Positions 1 to 7,250 of a DNA stretch of 64,000 nt are shown here, piece by piece. The stretch's first letter is position 1. The number at the start of each line of letters is the position of its first letter. Made by a program: the position numbers and the translations under genes. Below the pieces are notes generated by a model. It made no database searches and had not been told where the DNA came from. It saw only the letters and a list, made by a program, of their open reading frames with translations. The stretch spans positions 13,230-77,229 of the forward strand of contig JBAXUY010000004.1 of NCBI GenBank assembly GCA_037129475.1, written 5' to 3'. This DNA is from RGVT01 sp037129475 (lineage in GTDB: Bacteria; Planctomycetota; Planctomycetia; Pirellulales; UBA1268).

Positions 1-4
1 CATT

Positions 5-30
5 CAACAGGCCTGGAGGCGTGTCGCTAC
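5..30 (-). repeat. Palindromic repeat, family A, degenerate copy
   Basis: One copy of the 26-bp repeat in CTAC-ending orientation, with two mismatches in the arms. It lies 6 bp before the ATG of the ABC ATPase gene, so it probably belongs to the end of the preceding gene outside the window. Confidence 0.8.
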
Positions 31-36
31 AAGCCC

Positions 37-909
37 ATGCTCGTCGAAACGGTCGATCTCACGAAGCGGTATGGCGCGTTCACGGCGCTCGATTGCTGTT
101 CGTTCGGCGTGCGCGAGGGGGAGATCTTCGGCCTGCTCGGCCCCAACGGTGCCGGCAAGACCACGCTCCTGCGGCTTTTGCTCGGGTTCATCCACCCCAC
201 GGCCGGCTCGGCCCGCGTGGCCGGGTTCGACTGCGTGGCCGAGTCGCTCGCCGTGCGGGCCCGCACGGCCTACCTGCCCGGTGAGGCCCGGCTGTTTCGC
301 CGCATGAACGGCTTTCAGACGCTCGACTTCTTCGCCGGGCTGCGCCGCGAATGTCGGCGCGACCGGGCCGCCGAGGTGGCCCGCCGGCTCGATCTCGACT
401 GTTCCCGGCAGGTGGCCCGCATGAGCACGGGCATGCGGCAGAAATTGGCACTCGCCGCGGTGCTCGCCACCGACTCTGCGCTCACGATTCTCGACGAGCC
501 CACGGCCAATCTCGACCCCACGGCCCGGGCCGAGGTGCTCGCGCTTGTCCGCGAGGCCCGCGCGGCGGGCCGCACCGTGATTTTTTCGTCGCACGTTCTC
601 TCGGAAGTCGAAACCACCTGCGACCGCGTGGCGATCGTGCGGGCCGGGCGGCTCGTGCACGAGCAGTGCATCGCCGATCTGCGCCGCAGCCACCGGATCA
701 CGGCCCGGCTGGCGGGCGCGTGGAAGGCGATCCCGGCCGAACTCGAGTCTCACGCCACGCTCGTCTCCCAGCGCGACGGCCGCGTGGTGCTCGAGTCGGG
801 CGACTCGCTCGCGCCGCTCCTCGGCTGGCTGGCCACGCTGCCGCTCGACGAAGTGCAGATCGAGCCCGTGGGGCTCGGCGGCATCTATGATCGCTTCCAC
901 CGTATGTAG
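37..909 (+). CDS. ABC transporter ATP-binding protein (ABC-2 type)
   Basis: A 290-residue nucleotide-binding subunit that would power the permease encoded just downstream. Walker A GPNGAGKTT lies at about residues 35-43, the signature region MSTGMRQKLALA near 129, Walker B LTILDEP near 152, and an SSHVLSE switch histidine near 187. The C-terminal 80 residues are the usual variable tail of CcmA/NatA-like ATPases. The ATG at 37 follows a palindromic repeat with no clear Shine-Dalgarno. The stop TAG at 907-909 is supplied by the next repeat. The substrate is not deducible; export or a gliding/Nos-type role are both possible. Confidence 0.93.
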   Translation: MLVETVDLTKRYGAFTALDCCSFGVREGEIFGLLGPNGAGKTTLLRLLLGFIHPTAGSARVAGFDCVAESLAVRARTAYLPGEARLFRRMNGFQTLDFFAGLRRECRRDRAAEVARRLDLDCSRQVARMSTGMRQKLALAAVLATDSALTILDEPTANLDPTARAEVLALVREARAAGRTVIFSSHVLSEVETTCDRVAIVRAGRLVHEQCIADLRRSHRITARLAGAWKAIPAELESHATLVSQRDGRVVLESGDSLAPLLGWLATLPLDEVQIEPVGLGGIYDRFHRM

Positions 910-996
910 GGACGGAGCTCCAGCTCTGTCCATCGACTCCACGTAGGGACGGAGCTCCAGCTCTGTCCATCGACAGGCCTGGAGGCCTGTCGCTAC
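906..996. repeat. Palindromic repeat cluster (two family B, one family A)
   Basis: Two forward copies of the B form (GTAGGGAC then arms GGAGCTCC/AGCTCTGTCC) and one inverted A copy. Its first TAG is the stop codon of the ATPase gene. The cluster fills the whole gap to the permease start. Confidence 0.9.
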
Positions 997-1007
997 AAAA
1001 CACGCAC

Positions 1008-1838
1008 ATGTTCAATACCGCTATCTGGAAAAAAACGTGGGGCGACCAGCGCGTGCTGGTGCTGTCGTTCGTCGCACTCTGGTCGGCGTTTCCGTGGATC
1101 TACATCTGGCTGTCGTCGCAGATCCCGATGCCCGCCTTTCAAGACGTGCTGCTGCGGGCGATCCCGCAGGATTGGCAGCGGCTCTCCGGCGTGCCGTTTT
1201 CCGAGGTGGCCACCCATGCCGGCCGCGTGGCGCTCGCGTTCGTCGATCCGGTGGTGGTGCTCGCCGCCACGGTGTTCGGGATCACACGCGGCAGCGATGC
1301 CGTGTCGGGCCCGCTCGAGCGGGGCACGATGGAGATGGTGCTCGCCCAGCCTGTGAATCGCGTGGCGGTGTTCGTGTCGCAGGCGCTCGCCACGATTGCG
1401 GCGGCCGCCCTGCTCTCGGCCGTGCTCTTCGGCGCCGCGGCGTCGGCGGTGGCGCTCGGGCCGTGGGCGGGCAAGGTCGATCCGCTGCGGCTGGTGCCTG
1501 CGGCGCTCAATGTGTTTGGCCTCATGGTGTGCATGGCAGGGATCTCGGCCTGCGTGTCGGCGGCCGACAGTTACCGCTGGCGCACGATCGGGATCATGTG
1601 CGGGTTTTACGTATTCGCGATCCTGGCGAAGCTCGTGGGCCGGCTTTCCACCACGCTCGGCTGGTGCGGCTATTTCTCGATCCTCAACGCCTACGAGCCG
1701 CAGCGGCTGGTGGGCGATCCCGCCACGGCGTGGAGGCTGCTGCTGGCCTACGACGGCGTGCTGCTGGGCCTCGGCCTCGCGGCATATGCGGTGGGAGCGT
1801 GGGTGTTCGCGAAACGCGACCTCCCCGCGCCGCTGTAG
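1008..1838 (+). CDS. ABC-2 type transporter permease
   Basis: A 276-residue integral membrane protein with about six hydrophobic segments. It carries the ABC-2 hallmark stretch around residues 90-118, where a glycine-rich helix is followed by PLERGTMEMVLAQPVNR, typical of NatB/ABC-2 permeases. It pairs with the upstream ATPase despite the 98-bp repeat-filled gap, so the two probably form one exporter. The stop TAG (1836-1838) is the TAG of the following palindromic repeat. Substrate unknown. Confidence 0.9.
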   Translation: MFNTAIWKKTWGDQRVLVLSFVALWSAFPWIYIWLSSQIPMPAFQDVLLRAIPQDWQRLSGVPFSEVATHAGRVALAFVDPVVVLAATVFGITRGSDAVSGPLERGTMEMVLAQPVNRVAVFVSQALATIAAAALLSAVLFGAAASAVALGPWAGKVDPLRLVPAALNVFGLMVCMAGISACVSAADSYRWRTIGIMCGFYVFAILAKLVGRLSTTLGWCGYFSILNAYEPQRLVGDPATAWRLLLAYDGVLLGLGLAAYAVGAWVFAKRDLPAPL

Positions 1839-1995
1839 CGACAGGCCTCCAGGCCTGTCGAAATTCCCACGTAGCGACGGGCCTCCAGGCCTGTCGAAAT
1901 TCCCACGTAGCGACAGGTCTCCAGGCCTGTCGAAATTCCCACGTAGCGACAGGCCTCCAGGCCTGTCGAAGGACAGAGCTTGATCTCTGTCCCTC
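1835..1995 (+). repeat. Tandem palindromic repeat cluster, 36-bp period
   Basis: Four family A copies (arms CGACAGGCCT and AGGCCTGTCG around a CC centre, each led by GTAG), separated by a 10-bp AAATTCCCAC-type linker, giving a regular 36-bp period. They end in one degraded family B copy. All share one orientation. The first TAG is the permease stop codon. Confidence 0.92.
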
Positions 1996-2064
1996 CGGAG
2001 ATGCCGCTGTAGCGTTCGATCGGCTGGTTGCCGCATACTATTGACCGCCCCAAGGAGGTTCGCG

Positions 2065-3771
2065 ATGCCCCTGCGACTGCTGCTCCTGCTCGCTCTCTGT
2101 CTGCCCTGTGGCGCGGCGTCCGCCGCCGACGAGCCCGGCCAGGCCGATCTCGATGCCGCCATCGATGCGAAGCTGGCCGCCGACAACTTCGACGACTTCG
2201 GGGCCGTGCTCGAGCTCTGCCAGTCGGCCCTCAAGAAAGGTCTCGACGAAGAAGGCAAGAAGTTCGCCGCTGACCTCTACACCGGCACGCTCATGGACCG
2301 GGCGAGCATGGTGGTGGAGGCGATCTTCGACGGTCCGAATCCCGACCCGCAGTGGCAGCGGATGCGGGAGTTCGCGATGCGCGACCTCGACGAAGCCATC
2401 GACCGCGATCCGAAGCTCGGGGCGGTCTGGCTGATGACCGCCCGCCTGCAGAGCCTACCCGGCGGCGACCGCAAGCGGGCCGACGAGGCGGCCGACAAGG
2501 CGATCGACCTCGGCGGCGACGACAAGCTCCTGGTCGCCCAGGCCCACGTCATCCGCGGCAACCTCCGCGACGACGACAAGGCCGCGCGGGCGGCCGACTA
2601 CGACAAGGCGGTGGAGCTCGCCCCGCGTGACAAAGACGTGCGCCGCACCCGCGGCCTCTTCCACCTGCTCAACGACGAGTTCGACGAAGCCCGGGCCGAC
2701 CTCGCGGTGGCGATCGAGGAGGATCCCGACGACGTCTCGCTGCTCGAGGCCCTCGGCATGGCCTACATGATGGAAAACAAGCTCGACGAGGCGCAGAAGG
2801 CGTTCGACAAGGCGATCGACATCGACCCCGACGCCCCCGGCGCGCTGCTCCAGCGGGCCCGCGTGCTCGCGCTCAAGGGGGAGCAGCCGAAGGCGATCGC
2901 CGACCTCGACAAGGCGATCGAGCTCGATCCCGACGACGCGATCCCGCTCGTGCTCCGGGCCCGCATCCACCAGCAGGCCGGCAACACGGAGCAGGCCCAG
3001 GCCGACCTCGAAAGCGTGCTTCGCCGACGGGCCGACCATCCCGCGGCCCTCGAGCTCCGTGGCCTGATCGCCGCCGAGCGCAACGACTATCCTGCGGCGA
3101 TTCGCGACTTCCGCAAGCTCGTGTCGCAGCATGGCGACGACGCCCTGCTCGTGGGCCAGCTCGGCATGCTCTACCTCGCGGCGAAACAGCCCCGCGAGGC
3201 GATCAAGCGATTCACGCGGGCGCTCGAGCTCGACGACAGGCAGTTCCTGAGCCGCCGCGGCCGCAGCGACGCGGCGATCTCGATCGGCGACCACAAGGCC
3301 GCCCTCGACGACCTCGAGAAAGCGCTCGAGCTCGACGATGACAACGACGGCGTGCTCAACAACCTCGCCTGGCTGTTGGCCACGTCCCCCGACGACTCGA
3401 TCCGCGACGGCAAGCGGGCGATCGACCTGGCGACGAAGGCCTGCGAAGAGACGGAGTGGAAGCAGGCCCACATCATCAGCACGCTGGCAGCCAGCTACGC
3501 CGAGACGGGCGATTTTGCGAAGGCCCGCGAATACAGCCAGAAGGCGGTGGAGACGGGCGGCGAGTCGCCGGAAGTGAAGGAGCAGCTGCAACACGAGCTC
3601 GCCAGCTACGAGGCGGAGAAGCCGTGGCGCGAGCGGCAGGAATTGGCCGAGGCGAAGCTCGCCGAAGCGGGAGGCGACCTCGTGCTCGAAGCAGTGCGTG
3701 AGGATGAGGAAGACGCGCCGGCCGAGAAGCAGGCCGCGGAGAAAAAGCCCCGTCGCCCCTTCGACGAGTAG
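2065..3771 (+). CDS. Secreted tetratricopeptide repeat protein
   Basis: The start at ATG 2065 is preferred over a TTG at 2041. An AAGGAGG site lies 7 bp upstream, and this start opens directly into a signal peptide (MPLRLLLLLALCLPCGAASA, cleavage near residue 20). The 568-residue protein contains many 34-residue TPR units, with motifs such as DKAIELDPDDAIPLVLRARI, from about residue 100 to 500, followed by a charged Glu/Ala/Lys-rich tail. It probably acts as a periplasmic or envelope protein-interaction scaffold. No catalytic domain is visible and no partner is implied by the neighbours. Confidence 0.9.
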   Translation: MPLRLLLLLALCLPCGAASAADEPGQADLDAAIDAKLAADNFDDFGAVLELCQSALKKGLDEEGKKFAADLYTGTLMDRASMVVEAIFDGPNPDPQWQRMREFAMRDLDEAIDRDPKLGAVWLMTARLQSLPGGDRKRADEAADKAIDLGGDDKLLVAQAHVIRGNLRDDDKAARAADYDKAVELAPRDKDVRRTRGLFHLLNDEFDEARADLAVAIEEDPDDVSLLEALGMAYMMENKLDEAQKAFDKAIDIDPDAPGALLQRARVLALKGEQPKAIADLDKAIELDPDDAIPLVLRARIHQQAGNTEQAQADLESVLRRRADHPAALELRGLIAAERNDYPAAIRDFRKLVSQHGDDALLVGQLGMLYLAAKQPREAIKRFTRALELDDRQFLSRRGRSDAAISIGDHKAALDDLEKALELDDDNDGVLNNLAWLLATSPDDSIRDGKRAIDLATKACEETEWKQAHIISTLAASYAETGDFAKAREYSQKAVETGGESPEVKEQLQHELASYEAEKPWRERQELAEAKLAEAGGDLVLEAVREDEEDAPAEKQAAEKKPRRPFDE

Positions 3772-3778
3772 GCACTCC

Positions 3779-3940
3779 GTAGCGACAGGCCTCCAGGCCT
3801 GTCGAAATTCCGACGTATCGACGGGCCTCCAGGCCTGTCGGATTTCCGTCGTAGCGACAGGCCTCCAGGCCTGTCGGATTTCTTTCGTAGCGACGGGCCT
3901 CCAGGCCTGTCGCCGGACAGAGCTGGAGCTCTGTCCCTAC
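3779..3940. repeat. Tandem palindromic repeat cluster
   Basis: Four family A copies at 36-bp spacing plus one family B copy ending in CCCTAC. It lies between convergent genes. Read on the - strand, the final copy provides the TAG stop of the small secreted protein gene at 3937. Confidence 0.92.
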
Positions 3941-4509
3941 ATTCCCACACGTCGCGCGGCGGCAGTGTTGCCGGCACGTTGCCAGGCCTTGAACGCCAGC
4001 TGTCTCGCGTCGGCTGCGAGGTCGGTGCGGCCGTCGGTGTCGGCTCGCGTCGCAATCCGTTCGGCCGCCTCGGCGAGCCGCGTGGCGCGGGCGGGGTCGA
4101 GCGGCCGCAGCGGGATCTCGGCGAGCGATTCGAATTCGATCGCGAGTTCGTCCACGTCGAACACGGCCGACGTCAGCGTGACGGCGCGGCTCACGATCTC
4201 GGCGCTGCCGGCGGCGGCTCCGAGCCGGCGGGCCTCGTCGAGCATGAGCCACTTGAGGGCGGTCTGCGGCTCCTCGTGGGCGGCGGCGAGGAGCGTGTCG
4301 GCGGCGGTGCGGGCGCCGGCCGCGGTTTCGGTGTGGGAGAGGGCGCCTTTGAACCGGGCCTTGAGGGCGGCGCGGGCGTCCACGAGGTCGCGCTGCGAGG
4401 GGGGCCGGGGCAGGGCGGCCGAGGCGGGCAGTTGCCGCATCGTGGGGCGATCCTCGGCGTGGGCGGCCGAGGCAAGGATGATCACGAGCAAAACAGCGCG
4501 GAGCGGCAT
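3937..4509 (-). CDS. Small secreted helical protein, unknown function
   Basis: A 190-residue protein. The ATG at 4509 is chosen because it opens a clear signal peptide (MPLRAVLLVIILASAAHA, then EDRP); in-frame sequence further upstream is repeat-derived. The mature part is almost entirely alpha-helical, rich in Ala, Arg and Glu, with runs such as ADTLLAAAHEEPQTALKWLM, and may be a helical-repeat protein. No catalytic motif or family was recognised. Its stop codon lies in a palindromic repeat and its start lies 4 bp from another. Confidence 0.7.
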   Translation of the reverse strand: MPLRAVLLVIILASAAHAEDRPTMRQLPASAALPRPPSQRDLVDARAALKARFKGALSHTETAAGARTAADTLLAAAHEEPQTALKWLMLDEARRLGAAAGSAEIVSRAVTLTSAVFDVDELAIEFESLAEIPLRPLDPARATRLAEAAERIATRADTDGRTDLAADARQLAFKAWQRAGNTAAARRVGM

Positions 4510-4512
4510 CTC

Positions 4513-4673
4513 GTACCGACGGGCCTCCAGGCCTGTCGGATTTCTCTCGTAGCGACGGGCCTCCAGGCCTGTCGGATTTCTTTCGTAGCGACGGGCCTCC
4601 AGGCCTGTCGAAGGACAGGGCTGGAGCCCTGTCCCTACTTTGCCAAAGGACAGGGCTGGAGCCCTGTCCGTAC
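4513..4673. repeat. Palindromic repeat cluster (families A and C)
   Basis: Three family A copies and two family C copies (arms GGACAGGGCT and AGCCCTGTCC around GG), filling the gap between two - strand secreted-protein genes. Confidence 0.92.
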
Positions 4674-4682
4674 GGGCGCGGC

Positions 4683-5105
4683 TCACCGGCGTGGGTAGAA
4701 GTGCGACAGGTTTTGATACGTCGAGGCGTGGCCGGTGGGGCGGATCGTCTCGTCGACCTGCCGGCTCGTCGTGTCACGCTGGATCTGCTGCACCTGGTTT
4801 TGCAGCCGTCCGAGTTGCCGCGTTTGGCTCTGCTGCTCAATCACCTGCTGCTGCTGCTGGAGCTGCGGCTGGATGATCTGCTGATAGATCAACGAATTGT
4901 TGGCAACGGCGCCCGTCTGATTGTTGACTGTCATCGGACTTTGCGGGTTCCCCATCAGTGTGTAGGGGCTCACCGCCGGCCGCGAGTAAATGTTTGAAAA
5001 TGGCAATTTTCCATTCCCCTGCGCCGCGGCCGTGCCGGCCAGGCCGAGGCTCACACCGGCCGCCACGACGACCACAACTGCCCACATCCGCGTCTGCCGT
5101 GTCAT
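4683..5105 (-). CDS. Small secreted Gln-rich protein, unknown function
   Basis: The ATG at 5105 is preceded by AGAGGAG at good spacing and opens a signal peptide ending near TAAAQG, so the upstream in-frame ATG at 5132 is rejected. The protein is 140 residues. Its central part is glutamine-rich and coiled-coil-like (roughly residues 78-115, with QPQLQQQQQVIEQQSQ). The sequence FSNIYSRPAVSPYTLMG near the N terminus resembles small conserved planctomycete secreted proteins, but no domain is recognised. It is transcribed away from the glycan locus and sits 55 bp downstream of the export lipoprotein gene on the same strand, so co-transcription is possible. Confidence 0.78.
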   Translation of the reverse strand: MTRQTRMWAVVVVVAAGVSLGLAGTAAAQGNGKLPFSNIYSRPAVSPYTLMGNPQSPMTVNNQTGAVANNSLIYQQIIQPQLQQQQQVIEQQSQTRQLGRLQNQVQQIQRDTTSRQVDETIRPTGHASTYQNLSHFYPRR

Positions 5106-5160
5106 AGCGATGCTCCTCTGATCGATCCTCACCCACTACGCTCGAAGTATACGCCCTGGT

Positions 5161-6480
5161 TCACTCGGCGTCGTCATACTGGGCGATGGCCGCTTCCATC
5201 AGCATCCGGATGCCCGCCTTCAGCAGCGGCTTGTCGTGGATCCAGGCCGCAAACTCCTCGCCGTGGGCGAGATACGTCTCCCGCAGCCAGCTTGGAGCCT
5301 GCGTCATCAACCAAGCCCTGAAGAGCAGCCAGCGGGGGTTTTCAACTCCATACACCTCGCGGGCCACCCAGCAGGCTCCGAAGTTGGGGTTGAAGCCGAA
5401 CGGGAACCGGTTGATCTGCTGCACGGTGCTCGAGCCAAGCAGGGCGAAGCCAAACATCCGCTCGAAGGGCGCCGTCCATTTTTCGACCAGGGTGTTGAAG
5501 GCGATCATGTGGTCCTGGGCGATGAACACGCGGTCGCCCGGCAACACCTGGTAGTTGGTGCCGGTGGCGGCGCCCTTCATGATGGCCTCGATGTCCACGG
5601 GCAGAATCTGGTCGCAGCCCACGCCCGAGGGCGCCGGCCGCGCGATCCACACATCCTTGCTCGAGAGCCGCGAGAGGCCGTTGATCTGGGCGATCGCGTC
5701 GAGCACGGTCTCGTTGCCGGTCACCGGAAAGCGGGCGATGTTGTCCCCCTGCCCGGCACCTTCCGTGATCACGTAATACACCTTCGAGTTGTAGCTGAAC
5801 ACGTCCACGCTCACGAGCGGCGCGTCGAGAAACTTGTCGAGGTGCTTTTCGATCTTTTCCTTCGCCTCTTCGAGCGTCAGGCCGGTCACGAACACGCTGC
5901 CGTAGGTGCCGAGGTTGATCGTGCCGTCGGGGCCCACGAGGTGCTCGCCCGAGATCTGCTGCTGGCCGGCGGCCTGGGCGAGCGTGAGCGACACCTGCGG
6001 CTCCTTGAGCACGCGCTTCAAGTGGCGAAACACGGCGTCTTGCGCCTCTTCGAGCGACTGCCCGCCCACCATCACCTTGCCATACGACGGCCCGAGGTCG
6101 AGCATCCCGCCCGGCTCCACCACGTAGAGTCCGTTGATCGGCTGTTCGAGGAGCGTGCCCTCCACGATCACCTGCAGCGTGTCGAAGCTCTGGATGCGGA
6201 ACGGCGGCTTGGGCACCACGCGGAGCGCGTCGATAAGCAGTATGTCTGGCGGCTCGATCACGTAAGGCGGCAGCGTGATCTTCGCCAGTTCCTTGGCCGG
6301 CATCTTGTCGGGGTCGGGTGGGCACTGCGAGTCGAGCACCGCCTGCTGGGTCACGGCCCGCTGCGGGCGACCAAATGTCTGGCAGCCCAAGGTGTTCGCC
6401 ATCGTCGCCAGAAGCAGCATCCACGCGAGCCCCTTGCGGGTGGTTTCGTGCGTCATTGCAGGCAGTTTCGAAACTCGCAT
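5161..6480 (-). CDS. Polysaccharide export lipoprotein, Wza-like (Poly_export/SLBB)
   Basis: A 439-residue outer-membrane-directed protein. The start at ATG 6480 is set by GGGAGGAG 7-8 bp upstream. The N terminus carries a hydrophobic segment ending TLGC, a plausible but imperfect lipobox. A Poly_export domain follows (IEPPDILLIDALRVV near residue 85; GLYVVEPGGMLDLGPSYGKV near 135), then SLBB-type beta-grasp segments (LVGPDGTINLGTYGSVFVTG near 210; QVLPGDRVFIAQD near 330). A C-terminal helical extension of about 95 residues is not part of Wza. It likely forms the outer-membrane channel for the glycan made by the neighbouring locus. It is divergent from the NusG-like gene. Confidence 0.92.
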   Translation of the reverse strand: MRVSKLPAMTHETTRKGLAWMLLLATMANTLGCQTFGRPQRAVTQQAVLDSQCPPDPDKMPAKELAKITLPPYVIEPPDILLIDALRVVPKPPFRIQSFDTLQVIVEGTLLEQPINGLYVVEPGGMLDLGPSYGKVMVGGQSLEEAQDAVFRHLKRVLKEPQVSLTLAQAAGQQQISGEHLVGPDGTINLGTYGSVFVTGLTLEEAKEKIEKHLDKFLDAPLVSVDVFSYNSKVYYVITEGAGQGDNIARFPVTGNETVLDAIAQINGLSRLSSKDVWIARPAPSGVGCDQILPVDIEAIMKGAATGTNYQVLPGDRVFIAQDHMIAFNTLVEKWTAPFERMFGFALLGSSTVQQINRFPFGFNPNFGACWVAREVYGVENPRWLLFRAWLMTQAPSWLRETYLAHGEEFAAWIHDKPLLKAGIRMLMEAAIAQYDDAE

Positions 6481-6686
6481 GGCAAACTCCTCCCAACCGC
6501 TACAGTCGGTTGTCTCGGAGTTATCGGCACAGCCCGCCCGGAAACTTTGCCCGGTTTTCCTCGGCAAATCCTCACAGGCGCAAGCGGCCAAAACACGTCG
6601 TAGAATTGGGGGGTTCCAGTTGGAGCCCAGGCGGGGAACGGCGGCCCACGCCACCCACGAGCCCGGAGTTTGCGCAGTTTCCGCTC

Positions 6687-7250
6687 ATGCCCATCCTGCC
6701 CCGGCAACACGATCTTTTCCCGGCCGACCTGCTCGATGCAGACCGCCCCGCCGTCGCACCGTCCGCCCAGTGGCTCGCGTTCTACACGCTCTCGCGCCGC
6801 GAGAAAGATTTGATGCGCAAACTCGAGGCCGTCGGCATACCCTTCTACGCCCCGCTGATCCGGCGGCGGCTCAAATCCCCCGGCGGCCGCACCCGTGATT
6901 CCCACGTGCCCCTCTTTCCCGGCTACGTGTTCTCCTGCGTCGACGACGACCAGCGCCGCGCCGCCCTCGCCACCAACACGGTCGCCCGCTGGCTCCCGAT
7001 CACCGACGCAGCCGCCCTGCTCGCCGACCTCCGCGGCATCAAGCAACTCATCGACAGCGACTGTCCGCTCACGCCCGAAGCCCGGATCGAACCAGGCCAG
7101 TTGGTCCGCGTACGAACTGGTGCCCTGCGGGGGCTCGAGGGCACGGTGGTCAGGCGGCACGGCGAGCAGCGGCTCGTGGTGGCGGTGCGGTTTCTGAATC
7201 AGGGCGCTTCGGTGGAACTCGAAGACGTCGACCTGGAGAGACTCTCATGA
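6687..7250 (+). CDS. NusG-like transcription antiterminator (UpxY/RfaH type)
   Basis: A 187-residue protein with an N-terminal NGN domain (WLAFYTLSRREKDLMRKLEA near residue 29; PLFPGYVFSCVD near 72) and a C-terminal KOW motif (GQLVRVRTGALRGLEGTVVR near 135-155). Specialised NusG paralogues of this kind load on RNA polymerase at the head of polysaccharide operons and suppress termination. Its position as first gene of the + strand run, with an ATGA overlap to the dehydratase, fits that role. The long in-frame extension upstream of 6687 runs into the divergent promoter region and is unlikely to be translated. Confidence 0.88.
   Translation: MPILPRQHDLFPADLLDADRPAVAPSAQWLAFYTLSRREKDLMRKLEAVGIPFYAPLIRRRLKSPGGRTRDSHVPLFPGYVFSCVDDDQRRAALATNTVARWLPITDAAALLADLRGIKQLIDSDCPLTPEARIEPGQLVRVRTGALRGLEGTVVRRHGEQRLVVAVRFLNQGASVELEDVDLERLS

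Noticed and set aside
1835..1995. Regular 36-bp repeat spacing resembling a CRISPR array
   Set aside because: The linkers between repeats are themselves nearly identical, the repeat is a complete palindrome that lies at gene ends throughout the window in both orientations, and no cas gene is present.
2455..3594. Long - strand frame opposite the TPR gene
   Set aside because: It is antisense to a well-supported TPR protein, and its composition (Val/Glu/Arg-rich, no motif) is what reverse translation of TPR codons gives.
3476..4840. Frames that translate as repeated STGLEACRY or DRPGGPSL strings
   Set aside because: These are chance translations of the palindromic intergenic repeats and not a protein family.
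5236..6603. Long + strand frame opposite the export lipoprotein
   Set aside because: Shadow of the Poly_export/SLBB gene in high-GC DNA; no ribosome site and no family features.
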